A stretch of DNA of 64,000 nt from JACKAL01 sp964400355 (GCA_964400355.1 CAYNTO010000001.1:62001-126000); one strand, 5' to 3'. Numbered from the stretch's first letter, positions 9,431 through 18,209 are shown. Program-made: numbers and translations. The notes: generated from the sequence alone by a model not told the origin.

Positions 9431-10843
9431 TTATTTCCCTATGCAGAACTCTTTAAAGACCCTATCTAATACCTGATCGTCGAACTCCTTGCCAAGGACT
9501 GCGTAGACGGTACGCAAACTTTCCTGCATCTCCACAGCGACCAGGTCATGACTACTCGTTTGAATCATCAGTGAATGAGCATTTTTAAGAGCCTGGAGGG
9601 TTTTTTCTAGTAAGTCCGCTTGGCGATACTGAGTAACCAAATTCTCCTGTTGATCAATATCCACTAAACTGAGCTTCTCGAGAAAAGCCTTAACTGCTTG
9701 AATTCCCTCGCCATTCACAATACTGGTTGCGTAGGCAGCGCTTAGGCGCTGGATATCCAACTGATCCTTAACCGTGGCCATTGCCTTATCGATCGAAAAT
9801 GTCTGACTGGTCACCAGATCCATCTTGTTGAATATCAAGAGAGTATCTGCCGGAAGGGGTTTGGGTAGGCGAAATTGACTGTATGAATCTTTAAAAAGAA
9901 TTTCGCTAGCGTCCAACACGATGATCGCCAAGTCGGCTTCTTTGATTTGATCGAACGAACGCTGAATTCCCTGGGATTCAATGTCATCTTCCGTTGTTCT
10001 CAGGCCAGCCGTGTCCACCAGATGAATCGGTAGACCTAGGTCGCGGTACGTGTATTCGATAAAATCTCGAGTGGTGCCTGGCGTGGAGGAAACGATCGAC
10101 CGCTCTTTTCCGATGACCGCGTTGTAGAGGCTCGACTTTCCCGCATTGGGAGGCCCGCAAATAACAACTTTTAATCCTTCGCTGATCACGCGGCCGCGCT
10201 GAAAACTCTCAACAAGAGGCGCAACATAGGAAATGGCTTTCTCGACCAAAGCCTGCATCTCTGCGAGGGAGTAGGGTTCAATATCTTCAGTAGAAAAATC
10301 GATGGACGCTTCGAGTTGGGCGAGCACCTGAATGATTGTCTCTTCTACTTGGTGAATTTTTCCGGACAACGATCCTTTGAGCTGCTTAAGACTCATTTTT
10401 CGTGAGGCTTCCGTATCGCTATGGATAAGTCCCAAAATTCCTTCGGCTTGTATCAGGTCCAGCTTTCCATTGTAAAACGCGCGGAACGAAAACTCTCCAC
10501 GCTCCGCCGGACGACAACCCATGTGAACAAGCTCCGATAGAACCTTGTTGGCCACGGCGTGCCCGCCATGAGTGGAGATTTCCAAAGTTTCATCACCGGT
10601 AAACGATTTGCCGTCCTGAAAGTAGGTCACCAAAGCTTCATCGATGAGTTCGCCCGAGCGATCCTTCAAAGACACAAAATAGGTGCGATGGGTTTCGACG
10701 GGATCGGGAAGTGAAGGAATAATTTTTCTGGAAATTTTAAGTGCACCAGGGCCCGAGATTCTATGAACAGAAACTCCGGCTTTCCCTGGTGCAGTGATCA
10801 AGGCGCAAATCGTGTCGTCGACAAGATCAACGTACGCCGACAT
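9431..10843 (-). CDS. mnmE: tRNA modification GTPase MnmE (TrmE/ThdF)
   Basis: GTPase that pairs with MnmG for wobble-uridine modification. The 470-residue protein has the N-terminal formyl-THF-binding domain (TICALITAPGKAGVSVHRIS), a helical domain, and an inserted G domain with G1 GPPNAGKS at 230-237, G3 DTAG at 277-280 and G4 NKMD near 343. The C-terminal FCIGK carries the catalytic cysteine motif CxGK. Its start codon directly follows the jag stop codon, suggesting translational coupling. Confidence 0.98.
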   Translation of the reverse strand: MSAYVDLVDDTICALITAPGKAGVSVHRISGPGALKISRKIIPSLPDPVETHRTYFVSLKDRSGELIDEALVTYFQDGKSFTGDETLEISTHGGHAVANKVLSELVHMGCRPAERGEFSFRAFYNGKLDLIQAEGILGLIHSDTEASRKMSLKQLKGSLSGKIHQVEETIIQVLAQLEASIDFSTEDIEPYSLAEMQALVEKAISYVAPLVESFQRGRVISEGLKVVICGPPNAGKSSLYNAVIGKERSIVSSTPGTTRDFIEYTYRDLGLPIHLVDTAGLRTTEDDIESQGIQRSFDQIKEADLAIIVLDASEILFKDSYSQFRLPKPLPADTLLIFNKMDLVTSQTFSIDKAMATVKDQLDIQRLSAAYATSIVNGEGIQAVKAFLEKLSLVDIDQQENLVTQYRQADLLEKTLQALKNAHSLMIQTSSHDLVAVEMQESLRTVYAVLGKEFDDQVLDRVFKEFCIGK

Positions 10844-11404
10844 CTACTCTTCTGCTTCGGCCTGTTGTTGGCTATTGTTCCCACCGCCATTTGCGGTAAA
10901 GATTTTGATTTTCTTAAAGTGTCCATCACCGATGGACTTGCTTTTCACACGCTCGTCACGCGCCAAAAACTGATGAACGATGCGACGCTCTTTCGGAGCC
11001 AGTGCCTTTACATACACCGGGCGACCCTGGTCCAGTACCTTTTGCTTAAGCTTATCAATAGTGGCCTCAAGGCGTTGAGTCTCCTTTTCGCGATATCCGT
11101 TGGAATCACATGCCACGTTCACCGGTGTTTCAGCAAAGTTGTGCTGCAGAACACGCTTAATGAAAAGCTGAAACGCTTCGAGGAGCTGACCATCTTTAGA
11201 GGTAAGCATATCTTCGTCGTCACCGTAAAAATTCAATTTGTACGATTCGCCTTCGTCTTCCTTATTTTGAGACACATCGAAAGATAAATCGAGACCTGCT
11301 TTCTCGATCAATTCAGTAAACACTCCCTCGATCAGTGCTTTGGGGTTCTTGTAGGACTTCTTATCCCCACCGCCACCACCAAATAAACGACTCATTAAAC
11401 TCAT
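10844..11404 (-). CDS. Jag/KhpB-type RNA-binding protein (KH-R3H)
   Basis: 186 residues. A short Gly-rich N-terminus is followed by a helical Jag-N-like segment, a KH-like region (DGQLLEAFQLFIKRVLQ) and an R3H domain with APKERRIVHQFLA, the conserved single-strand nucleic acid binding motif. The tail is Gln/Glu-rich. Jag/KhpB proteins bind RNA and are encoded next to yidC in many bacteria, as here. The first of two in-frame ATGs is preferred because AGGAGG lies just upstream. The exact RNA targets cannot be read from the sequence. Confidence 0.88.
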   Translation of the reverse strand: MSLMSRLFGGGGGDKKSYKNPKALIEGVFTELIEKAGLDLSFDVSQNKEDEGESYKLNFYGDDEDMLTSKDGQLLEAFQLFIKRVLQHNFAETPVNVACDSNGYREKETQRLEATIDKLKQKVLDQGRPVYVKALAPKERRIVHQFLARDERVKSKSIGDGHFKKIKIFTANGGGNNSQQQAEAEE

Positions 11405-11440
11405 ACTTCCTCCTTCATGTTCCGTTGGCCTGGGTCCAAC

Positions 11441-13048
11441 TTATGTGGTCTTTTTTTCTCTCGTCACTAGTAACTGTTGAAATACACTGAAAACCGCATT
11501 CACAAACATATAGAGGGCGAGTCCACTGGGAACTGTCACCATAAATGCCGTCATCAACACGGGCATAAACATCATAACCTTTGCCTGAGCCGGGTCCATG
11601 CCCGTGGTCGGCGTCAACTTTTGCTGAATAAAAAATACTGCTCCTGCGAGAACGGGCATTACAAAAAACGGATCTTTAATACTCAAGTCGTGGATCCATA
11701 AAAAGAACGGCTGCTTGTAGAGTTCAAAGCTTTGTCCAAGCATGGAATAGAGCGCAAGGAAAATTGGAATTTGCATCAGCATTGGTAGACACCCGCTGAG
11801 CGGATTGGCTTTCTCCGCCTTCATCAATTGCAGCGTCTCTTGATTGGCGCGTTGCGGATCGTTTTTATACTTTTCTTTTATCTCTTTTAAACGAGGCTGA
11901 ATCTTCTGCATCTTTTTCATCGATTTGATCGAATACATGTGCAGTGGGAAGAGCACTAATTTTACGAGGATAGTGAGGAGAATAATCGCAATACCCCAAT
12001 TGCCGAAGAACGAGAAGATCACCTTCATGACTGCGAGAAGAGGGCGGCCGATGAATGCAAACATACCGTAATTGACCAGCTCTTTGAGAGATTCGTTCAC
12101 AGTGGCGAGCAGTTCGGTCTTCTTCGGACCAAAATAAAAATCATAGGTGATTGTGTGCTCTTTCTTAGGTTCCGCCGTTTGATAGACAATGTTCATTTTG
12201 CCGGTTTTGCCGTCGGAAACCGTATTGACTGATGGTGAGATGTCGGACGTGTTGATGGCGGCAAGCGCAAAGTACTGAGAGTTGAATGCCGTTATTTGTG
12301 CGTTGTCGTAAGTGACCGGCGCGAGTCCCGTGCCTAATGCCAAATACTCCCGATTGGTTTTTTCGGGCGTAAGAACAAACAATTCTTGATGCTCGTAGGC
12401 GGGGAGGAAAAGTGTTTTTTCAACCGGTTCAATCACACCAGTGATGCCATTTTCTAACTTCAGTTTTTTAGGTTCATCGTACTGGACTTGAATGGTCGTC
12501 TTAACCACAAAAAGTGCGGGATCTACGACCATTCGCTTTGTCGCGCGCAAGCCGTTACCCATCAACGTGCCTTCAAATTCCGTAGCGCTGATCTTGCGAA
12601 TATCAAACTGACTTTGATCATCAATTTTTGTGGCGAGCAGTAAGTCCAATTCTCCGCCGGCATCGTATTGAATGGTCTTGTCTTTGCGATCCGTAAAACC
12701 TTTCAAAGCAATGTGCTGAATGCCGAAACCATTGTTCACAAACTGAATGTCCATTTTATCCGACGAGTATTCTAGAGTCTGAGGCGCCACTGCGACCGGC
12801 GCCGACTTTGGCTGAGCCACATCAGAGGCCTTCTCAGTGGCTTCGGGTGTGCCGAGATTTGATGTGCCCGTTCCCGTTCCTGGTGTCGCCGGAGACTGCG
12901 CCGCAACGGGAGTCGCCGCCTGCTTCGGATATTTTTTCGTCATGTACATTTGCCAGCCAAAAAAGACCAGGAACGATAGGATCACGGCCGTGATCGTATT
13001 TTTGTCGAAAAATCCATTGTTCTGCTGATTGTCGTCGTCGTTTTTCAT
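11441..13048 (-). CDS. yidC: Membrane protein insertase YidC
   Basis: Inserts and folds inner-membrane proteins with or without SecYEG. The 535-residue Gram-negative form has an N-terminal membrane helix (about residues 17-32), a Pro/Thr/Ala-rich linker, and a large periplasmic beta domain. The conserved C-terminal 60KD_IMP domain starts near FGNWGIAIILLTILVKLVLFPL, with the hydrophilic-groove arginine in that helix region, and continues through GCLPMLMQIPIFLALY. It overlaps the yidD stop codon (ATGA) in the rpmH-rnpA-yidD-yidC-jag cluster. It probably inserts Fo subunits such as the atpE product. Confidence 0.97.
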   Translation of the reverse strand: MKNDDDNQQNNGFFDKNTITAVILSFLVFFGWQMYMTKKYPKQAATPVAAQSPATPGTGTGTSNLGTPEATEKASDVAQPKSAPVAVAPQTLEYSSDKMDIQFVNNGFGIQHIALKGFTDRKDKTIQYDAGGELDLLLATKIDDQSQFDIRKISATEFEGTLMGNGLRATKRMVVDPALFVVKTTIQVQYDEPKKLKLENGITGVIEPVEKTLFLPAYEHQELFVLTPEKTNREYLALGTGLAPVTYDNAQITAFNSQYFALAAINTSDISPSVNTVSDGKTGKMNIVYQTAEPKKEHTITYDFYFGPKKTELLATVNESLKELVNYGMFAFIGRPLLAVMKVIFSFFGNWGIAIILLTILVKLVLFPLHMYSIKSMKKMQKIQPRLKEIKEKYKNDPQRANQETLQLMKAEKANPLSGCLPMLMQIPIFLALYSMLGQSFELYKQPFFLWIHDLSIKDPFFVMPVLAGAVFFIQQKLTPTTGMDPAQAKVMMFMPVLMTAFMVTVPSGLALYMFVNAVFSVFQQLLVTREKKTT

Positions 13049-13344
13049 CTATTCTCTTTTTCCGGGACGGGATCGTATCCAAAACCACCGAGCGGATGGC
13101 AGCTGGAAACGCGTTTTAGAACGTATTTTGTAGCATCAAAAAATGTATGATTTTTAAAGGCATCCACAGCGTAATGAGAACAGCTGGGAAAATAACGGCA
13201 GTTGCCGCCGATGTAAGGACCAAGCGTCACCTGATAAGATTTGATCGCAAACACTGCGGCTGACTTCGCAAAATCGCCGCCACAACCGTCGGCAACGTTA
13301 ACTGATTTTTTGGGTAAATTTGTCCAGTGCTTTATTGAATTCAT
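13045..13344 (-). CDS. yidD: Membrane protein insertion efficiency factor YidD
   Basis: Small membrane-associated protein that assists YidC-dependent insertion. The family pattern is clear: SYQVTLGPYIGGNCRYFPSC, SHYAVDAF, and SSCHPLGGFGYDPVP near the end, including the conserved cysteines. The longest frame (99 residues) overlaps rnpA by 47 bp and places 38 residues before the conserved core. An in-frame GTG at 13254 would give 69 residues, closer to normal YidD length, but has only a poor ribosome-binding site. The start is therefore uncertain and the stop is not. Confidence 0.9.
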   Translation of the reverse strand: MNSIKHWTNLPKKSVNVADGCGGDFAKSAAVFAIKSYQVTLGPYIGGNCRYFPSCSHYAVDAFKNHTFFDATKYVLKRVSSCHPLGGFGYDPVPEKENR

Positions 13345-13624
13345 CTCGAGTTAACTCTTTAAAAAAATTGGCTCTCTTCTGCTTGAGGAATACCAGGTTC
13401 ACGTTCAGCGCCAAATTTTTGGTCTGTCTAAAATAATCTCTACACCATCTCTTGAGCTTGTTTCTTACGACGGAATTTGCAACGCCGCCGGGAATGGTCA
13501 AGCCCAAGCCTATATTATTCGTAGTATTGGTTGCGTAATTTATCAGCAACCATGAACAAGGTCGAAATGTTTTTCCTGCATTTCGCAAGTCTGAAAAATC
13601 TTTACGACTTTTGAGTGATTTCAA
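13298..13624 (-). CDS. rnpA: Ribonuclease P protein component
   Basis: Protein cofactor of RNase P, which matures tRNA 5' ends. The 108-residue product has the family pattern: N-terminal KSRKDFSDLRNAGKTF, a central strand IGLGLTIPGGVANSVVRN, and the RNR-type motif RNKLKRWCRDYF. The only sensible start is a TTG at 13624-13622, immediately after the rpmH stop (TAATTG), so translation is probably coupled to L34. The RNase P RNA gene is not in the window. Confidence 0.93.
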   Translation of the reverse strand: MKSLKSRKDFSDLRNAGKTFRPCSWLLINYATNTTNNIGLGLTIPGGVANSVVRNKLKRWCRDYFRQTKNLALNVNLVFLKQKRANFFKELTRDEFNKALDKFTQKIS

Positions 13625-13774
13625 TTACTTGCCGCGTTTTTTAACGGCCAAGCGTTTGCGTCCTTTAGCTCTGCGGCGAGAAATGGTTTTTTTGCCGGCG
13701 CTTGTGGACATTCTTTTTCTGAAGCCATGGGTCTTCTTCTTACGTGTTCTCTTAGGCTGCAGCGTTCTTTTCAT
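13625..13774 (-). CDS. rpmH: 50S ribosomal protein L34
   Basis: A 49-codon gene read directly from the minus strand: ATG 13774-13772, beginning MKRTLQPKRTRKKKTHGFRK, continuing RMSTSAGKKTISRRRAKGRK and ending in TAA at 13627-13625. The composition (over 40% Lys/Arg) and the TLQPKR...KTHGFRKRM pattern are diagnostic of L34. It starts the minus-strand cluster and lies back to back with dnaA, the classic rpmH-dnaA arrangement. Confidence 0.97.
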   Translation of the reverse strand: MKRTLQPKRTRKKKTHGFRKRMSTSAGKKTISRRRAKGRKRLAVKKRGK

Positions 13775-13819
13775 GGATCCCTCTCATGTAGTCATGTAGT
13801 GCTAAATTGAAAAAAACCG

Positions 13820-13848
13820 TTTAAACCATAAAGCGTTATAAAGGTCAA
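13820..13848 (-). promoter_or_regulatory. Candidate rpmH operon promoter
   Basis: On the minus strand TTGACC (13848-13843) and TTTAAA (13825-13820) are separated by 17 bp, giving a leader of about 39 nt before rpmH. It lies in the 191-bp divergent region between rpmH and dnaA. No convincing plus-strand promoter for dnaA was identified there. Confidence 0.42.
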
Positions 13849-13965
13849 GTTGTTGAACAAATACGCAGGGCTTGGTAATTGAGTCCTTCGGGGTTTCGAT
13901 ATGGGGATTGAAAAGCAACTTCTGCAACAATTTCTCGTTGCTGCTTACGCGTAACAAAGGACTGT

Positions 13966-15384
13966 ATGTATTCAAATGACGATGTTTGGTCGATAGTTAA
14001 GAACAATTTGATTTCTAAAAATACCAGCAACCGCTTGCTACAAACGTGGTTTATGCCCACCGATTTGGTGGCGATCGATGCCACCGGCACCTCCAAACGT
14101 TTCCGTTTGGGCGTACCTACAGAGCTGCACAAATATTGGATATCGGAAAACCTTTTCGACCGAATCTGCTCGGAGATTTCGTCCGTTTATAAACAACCGT
14201 TTGAGGTGGAGTTAGTGGTCACCGGAAAGTCGATGAACACCGATCCGGAAAGCCCGGGAGCGCTTCACCAGGCGATGAGCTCATCGGACCGCCATGAGGA
14301 TCTTTCTCCGGCCATGACTATTACAATGACTCCGGTACCAGTAAAAAAACCGGGGGACTTTTTAAACCCAGAATATTCGTTTTCATCGTTTGTCGTTGGT
14401 CGAAACAACGAATTCGCACACGCCACTTCTTTTAGAATCGCGCAACGCCCTGGTTCCGAAGGCTACAATCCACTGTTTATCTGTGGACCTACGGGTATGG
14501 GAAAGACCCATCTCTTGCACGCCGTGGGCAATTTTATTCGCGAAATGAATCCCGAGAGCCGCATTCTCTATATATCTGCGGAGCGGTTTCTCAACGAGTG
14601 TATTTCGAGCATTCGGCGCGGTGAGATGGATAAGTTCAAACAACGCTTCCGTGAAAACTGCGATCTCCTGTTGATGGATGATATCCAGGTGCTGGGGCGA
14701 GGGGAAGCCGTTCAAGAAGAGTTCTTCCACACTCTGAACCATTTCTTCGAGCGCGGCCGCCAGGTAGTGGTTGCCAGCGATCGAATTCCAAAAGACATCA
14801 AGGGTCTCGAAGATCGCATTCGCACACGTTTGGAGTGGGGTCTCATTGCCGATATTCAAATGCCCGACATCGAAACACGTATGGCTATTTTACGCTACAA
14901 AGCAGAACGTCGAAACATGACTCTTCCGGATGATGTGATTAATTATATTGCAAAAATATCTAAGCGATCCATCCGTGAGCTGGAAGGCAACTTGAACAAA
15001 GTGAAAATGTTTTCCGAACTTCAGGGTTTGCCGATCGGTTTAGAGCTGACCAAGAAGGTTTTGGCTGTTCACGATGACAGCACCACTATCACCATCGATG
15101 AGATCCAGCGCTTAGTGGCTGAGCACTACAAAATACGCGTCGTCGATTTAAAGTCCAAGTCGCGCAATAAACCGATCGTGGTTGCGCGCCAACTTGCTAT
15201 GTATTTTATCAAACATCAGCTCGATAAATCTTTGGTGGATATCGGACGTGCCTTCGGAAGTCGCGACCACACCACGGTCCTCAATGCTTTGAGACGCATC
15301 GAATCTCAACTGCAAGAAGATTCCGATTTAAAGAAAGATTTTGATGAGTTACAGGCCCGTATCCACAATATCACAGGGGTGTGA
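13966..15384 (+). CDS. dnaA: Chromosomal replication initiator DnaA
   Basis: AAA+ initiator that melts oriC and helps load DnaB. In 472 residues it has N-terminal domain I, a variable linker (about residues 90-130), and the ATPase domain with Walker A GPTGMGKT (174-181) and Walker B LLLMDDIQ. The C-terminal helix-turn-helix has the signature GRAFGSRDHTTVLNALRRIE, which reads DnaA boxes. The start ATG 13966 is preceded by AAAGGA. It is followed by the putative origin and then dnaN. Confidence 0.99.
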   Translation: MYSNDDVWSIVKNNLISKNTSNRLLQTWFMPTDLVAIDATGTSKRFRLGVPTELHKYWISENLFDRICSEISSVYKQPFEVELVVTGKSMNTDPESPGALHQAMSSSDRHEDLSPAMTITMTPVPVKKPGDFLNPEYSFSSFVVGRNNEFAHATSFRIAQRPGSEGYNPLFICGPTGMGKTHLLHAVGNFIREMNPESRILYISAERFLNECISSIRRGEMDKFKQRFRENCDLLLMDDIQVLGRGEAVQEEFFHTLNHFFERGRQVVVASDRIPKDIKGLEDRIRTRLEWGLIADIQMPDIETRMAILRYKAERRNMTLPDDVINYIAKISKRSIRELEGNLNKVKMFSELQGLPIGLELTKKVLAVHDDSTTITIDEIQRLVAEHYKIRVVDLKSKSRNKPIVVARQLAMYFIKHQLDKSLVDIGRAFGSRDHTTVLNALRRIESQLQEDSDLKKDFDELQARIHNITGV

Positions 15385-15547
15385 ATTCCCTGTGTTGAAA
15401 AGGGTGTTGATAACCCTGGTAGCTCTTTTGTGGACGAGGATTTACCCCCAATTTGTGTAGGATTTTACAAAATTCCTAAACGCCAATTCCACACTTATCT
15501 CCGAAACATTTTAACTACTTAACCGGTTAATGCCGTTTTCAACGCCC

Positions 15548-15590
15548 CTACTAATACTACTAATTATTTATATATATAATAATAAAGAAT
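15548..15590. promoter_or_regulatory. DnaA-trio-like repeats and AT-rich unwinding element
   Basis: The plus strand reads CTA-CTA-ATA-CTA-CTA then ATT-ATT (15548-15568), so the complementary strand reads 3'-GAT-GAT-TAT-GAT-GAT-5'. This is the DnaA-trio pattern described for the bacterial basal unwinding system. It follows a GC-rich stretch (ACGCCCC) and runs into an AT-only segment of alternating T and A (15561-15585). B. subtilis has the same order of elements between dnaA and dnaN. Strand specificity of DnaA binding is inferred, not shown. Confidence 0.7.
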
Positions 15591-15763
15591 ACCCTTTCGA
15601 GATCCATGAAAAACGAGACACTCAGAATTTAAAATCAAGAACATTAAAAAGAGAATAAAACAGGCAAAGCGAGTAAAGAATTTTTTGATCAAAAGACGTG
15701 CACAAACGATTCATTTTAAATGCGCGTAAGATATATGACTTGATGTTAAAAAATAGGCATAAT

Positions 15764-15792
15764 TTGACAGCCATGAGTAGGCCCTTTATTAC
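15764..15792 (+). promoter_or_regulatory. Candidate dnaN-recF-gyrB promoter
   Basis: A perfect -35 TTGACA (15764-15769), a 17-bp spacer and TATTAC (15787-15792). Transcription would start near 15799, leaving a leader of about 57 nt that contains an inverted repeat. The genes downstream are closely spaced, so it could serve dnaN through gyrA. Confidence 0.55.
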
Positions 15793-15806
15793 TTATGCAT
15801 CGTTGC

Positions 15807-15832
15807 GATCGGAGTCTGTTTCGACTCCAATC
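15807..15832 (+). promoter_or_regulatory. Inverted repeat in the dnaN leader
   Basis: GATCGGAGTC and GACTCCAATC can pair over 10 bp with one mismatch around a 6-nt loop (TGTTTC), ending 23 bp before the dnaN ATG. No run of T follows, so it is not a simple terminator. It could be an RNA hairpin affecting translation or an operator dyad. Confidence 0.4.
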
Positions 15833-15855
15833 GGAATGCACATAACGGGGTAATC

Positions 15856-16983
15856 ATGAAACTGGAAATTGAGAAAAAAGATCTAGTAAACCTATTGAGT
15901 AAAACTCAAAACGTAGTCGAGCGTCGCAATTCGATGCCCGTTCTTGTAAATGTTCTTTTCGAAGCGAAAAAAGGAAAGCTTAAAGTTTTTGCAACCGATC
16001 TTGAGGTGAGCCTGACCGACGAAACAGAAGCCACCATATCCGAAGAAGGAACTCTAGCGATCAATGCGCGCAACCTTTTTGACATCGTCAAAGAACTCAA
16101 CGACGGCCCAATTCTTTTAATGAAAAAGAAAAACAATTGGCTGGAGATTAAACAAAAAAAATCAGTTTTTAATTTGGTTGGCTTGAGCGCCGAAGAGTAC
16201 CCGGTTTTCCCAACCTTTAAAACTACGGACTTCATAAAAATCAACGCGAAAACATTTGCCGAAATGATCGAACGCACGATCTACAGCGTGTCCAGTGACG
16301 AAACCCGTTACCACCTAAATGGCGTTTACTTTGAAAAGAAAAAGGATGCCAATGCCAAATTTTCTTTCCGCATGGTTGCAACTGATGGACACCGTTTGAG
16401 TTTGGTCGAACGGCCTCTGGAAAAAGGTGTGGAAGAAACTCTTATTCCCACTAATGGCGTGATCATTCCGCGCAAAGGTCTCAATGAAATCAAAAAAATT
16501 CTGGATTTCTCTGTGGATAATGTGGAAATGGCATTCGAAGGTTCGCAATTAATTATCAAGAGTGGCTCTACAATTTTAATGGTGCGTTTGATCGAAGGAA
16601 AATATCCCAACTATCAACAGCTTATTCCACAACAAATGAAAAAACACGCGAGCATTAACCGCGAAACTTTTCTTGGCAGCATTCGCCGCGTTTCTTTACT
16701 CTCCAATCACAAATCCAAAGGCATTACATTTAACCTCACGAAGGATAAACTGGAAATCACTTCCAACAATCCCGAGCTGGGAGATGCCAAAGAGGAAATC
16801 GATGTGGAATACTCTGGGGAAGATCTGAAGATCGGCTTTAACGCTAAGTACATCATGGATATCCTCAACAGTTTCGACGAAAAAATACTGGAACTCACTT
16901 TGGATAGCCAGTTGTCGCCAGGACTTATTCGCCCCGAAAACGACAAAGACTACACGTGCGTGGTCATGCCAATGCGCATTTGA
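15856..16983 (+). CDS. dnaN: DNA polymerase III subunit beta (sliding clamp)
   Basis: Ring-shaped processivity clamp, 375 residues against about 366 in E. coli. The three-domain fold is recognisable from MKLEIEKKDLVNLLSKTQNVVERRNS at the N-terminus (only its first part quoted: MKLEIEKKDLVNLLSK), the central MVATDGHRLSLVERPL motif, and the C-terminal CVVMPMRI, matching the conserved VMPMR(L/I) end. An exact DnaA-box sequence (TGTGGATAA, 16512-16520) lies inside the gene. It starts the plus-strand dnaN-recF-gyrB-gyrA run. Confidence 0.98.
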   Translation: MKLEIEKKDLVNLLSKTQNVVERRNSMPVLVNVLFEAKKGKLKVFATDLEVSLTDETEATISEEGTLAINARNLFDIVKELNDGPILLMKKKNNWLEIKQKKSVFNLVGLSAEEYPVFPTFKTTDFIKINAKTFAEMIERTIYSVSSDETRYHLNGVYFEKKKDANAKFSFRMVATDGHRLSLVERPLEKGVEETLIPTNGVIIPRKGLNEIKKILDFSVDNVEMAFEGSQLIIKSGSTILMVRLIEGKYPNYQQLIPQQMKKHASINRETFLGSIRRVSLLSNHKSKGITFNLTKDKLEITSNNPELGDAKEEIDVEYSGEDLKIGFNAKYIMDILNSFDEKILELTLDSQLSPGLIRPENDKDYTCVVMPMRI

Positions 16984-17009
16984 TAAAATTTTGAATAGTC
17001 ATTTTAACA

Positions 17010-18209
17010 ATGAAAATCCGTCAGATCCGATTGCGAAATTTTAGAAATATTGAGGATCTGATTCTGGATCCCAATCCGCGCGTGAACGTTTTGTTCGGCA
17101 ACAATGCGCAGGGAAAAACGAGTTTCGTGGAAGCCATTTACGCACTCACGCATGGCACTAGTTTTCGCGCCACCGATGCAAAAAAATGGATCCGCCAGGA
17201 CGGTGACGAGCTTTTTCCTTCAGTTGTGGAAGCGGTTATCGAAAAGCGCAATCTGGAACACACCGTTGTGCTTTACAACACCGAAGACACGAAACAATTC
17301 CTTCTCGATAATAAAAAAACCAACTCGGTGAATTTACAAAAACATTTTCACTCGGTGTTGTTTAGTCCAGAGAGTTTGTCGGTTATAAAAAACAGCGATC
17401 AAGAGCGGCGCGAGCTTGTCGATGAACTCATCGCCAGTATTTTTCCGGAACGGATGAGTTTGCTTTCTGATTACAAAAAAACGCTCCGTCAGCGCAATAA
17501 ATTTTTAAAAGATATAAGCACCGGTGTGCTCGCCAAAGATGGGCGCAACATGCTGTACTATGAGACACTCACTCAGACGCTGCTAAAACTGGCAGCCGAA
17601 ATTGTAATTTTACGAATGACGGCACTCGAGAAAGTGCTACCCGAACTGAAGTCGTCCTTGCTTTGGATTTTTGGAAATTCCACTGTGGATATCTCTGTCG
17701 ATTACGTGATTTCGGATCAGAAGCAGAGCGAAAAAGATGCAGATCTCATATATAGCGCAATGTATAATCGATGGATGCAACTCTCCAGTGCAGAATTGAG
17801 TGTGGGACACAGTTTGGTAGGGGCGCACAAGCACGATATCTGCGTTTTATTCAACGGAAAAGACTCTCGGTACTACTGTTCGCAGGGGCAGCAAAGATTG
17901 CTAATATTGGCTTTTAAAATGGCTCAGATCAGGGTACATTACGATGTTCACGGCATATATCCAGTACTCTTGCTTGATGACGTGTTGTCGGAGATCGACG
18001 AACAGAAGCGCGTCAAATTGATGGAGTACCTGGAAACGCTAGATGCACAGATATTTTTAACATCTACGGAAAACACGGTTTTGAGCTATTTGCGCCGCGA
18101 TCGCTTGAGTGTTTTCGAAGTCGTGAGCGGAAATATTAGGGATTACGTTAGCCAAGGGGAAATGAGTGTCAGACAGTTCGATCACTCCAGAAGGTCAGAA
18201 GAATTATAG
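17010..18209 (+). CDS. recF: DNA replication/repair protein RecF
   Basis: SMC-like ATPase that helps load RecA at gaps. In 399 residues the N-terminus reads MKIRQIRLRNFRNIEDL, Walker A GNNAQGKT is at 30-37, the ABC signature region is YYCSQGQQRLLILAFKMAQ, and Walker B is PVLLLDDVLSEID. It lies 26 bp after dnaN and its last 44 bp overlap gyrB in another frame, so recF and gyrB are tightly coupled. Confidence 0.97.
   Translation: MKIRQIRLRNFRNIEDLILDPNPRVNVLFGNNAQGKTSFVEAIYALTHGTSFRATDAKKWIRQDGDELFPSVVEAVIEKRNLEHTVVLYNTEDTKQFLLDNKKTNSVNLQKHFHSVLFSPESLSVIKNSDQERRELVDELIASIFPERMSLLSDYKKTLRQRNKFLKDISTGVLAKDGRNMLYYETLTQTLLKLAAEIVILRMTALEKVLPELKSSLLWIFGNSTVDISVDYVISDQKQSEKDADLIYSAMYNRWMQLSSAELSVGHSLVGAHKHDICVLFNGKDSRYYCSQGQQRLLILAFKMAQIRVHYDVHGIYPVLLLDDVLSEIDEQKRVKLMEYLETLDAQIFLTSTENTVLSYLRRDRLSVFEVVSGNIRDYVSQGEMSVRQFDHSRRSEEL

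Larger units (their letters stand above)
15385..15855. other. oriC: Putative replication origin oriC (dnaA-dnaN intergenic region)
   Basis: A 471-bp gene-free region. Its left part holds DnaA-box-like sequences: TGTTGATAA at 15405-15413 (one mismatch to TGTGGATAA), TGTGGACGA at 15429-15437 (two mismatches), and AATTCCACA at 15485-15493 (only the TCCACA part matches). A perfect 12-bp palindrome TTAACCGGTTAA lies at 15519-15530. Next come a GC-rich patch, CTA triplets (15548-15562) and an AT-only tract to about 15585. The remainder to 15760 is A-rich with no signal I recognise, then the dnaN promoter and a leader hairpin. The location, the box/trio/AT order and the diverging gene orientation all support an origin. 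Confidence 0.82.

Noticed and set aside
14383..14859. A 158-codon minus-strand frame opposite dnaA
   Set aside because: Shadow of the AAA+ domain coding sequence; no motif or start signal.
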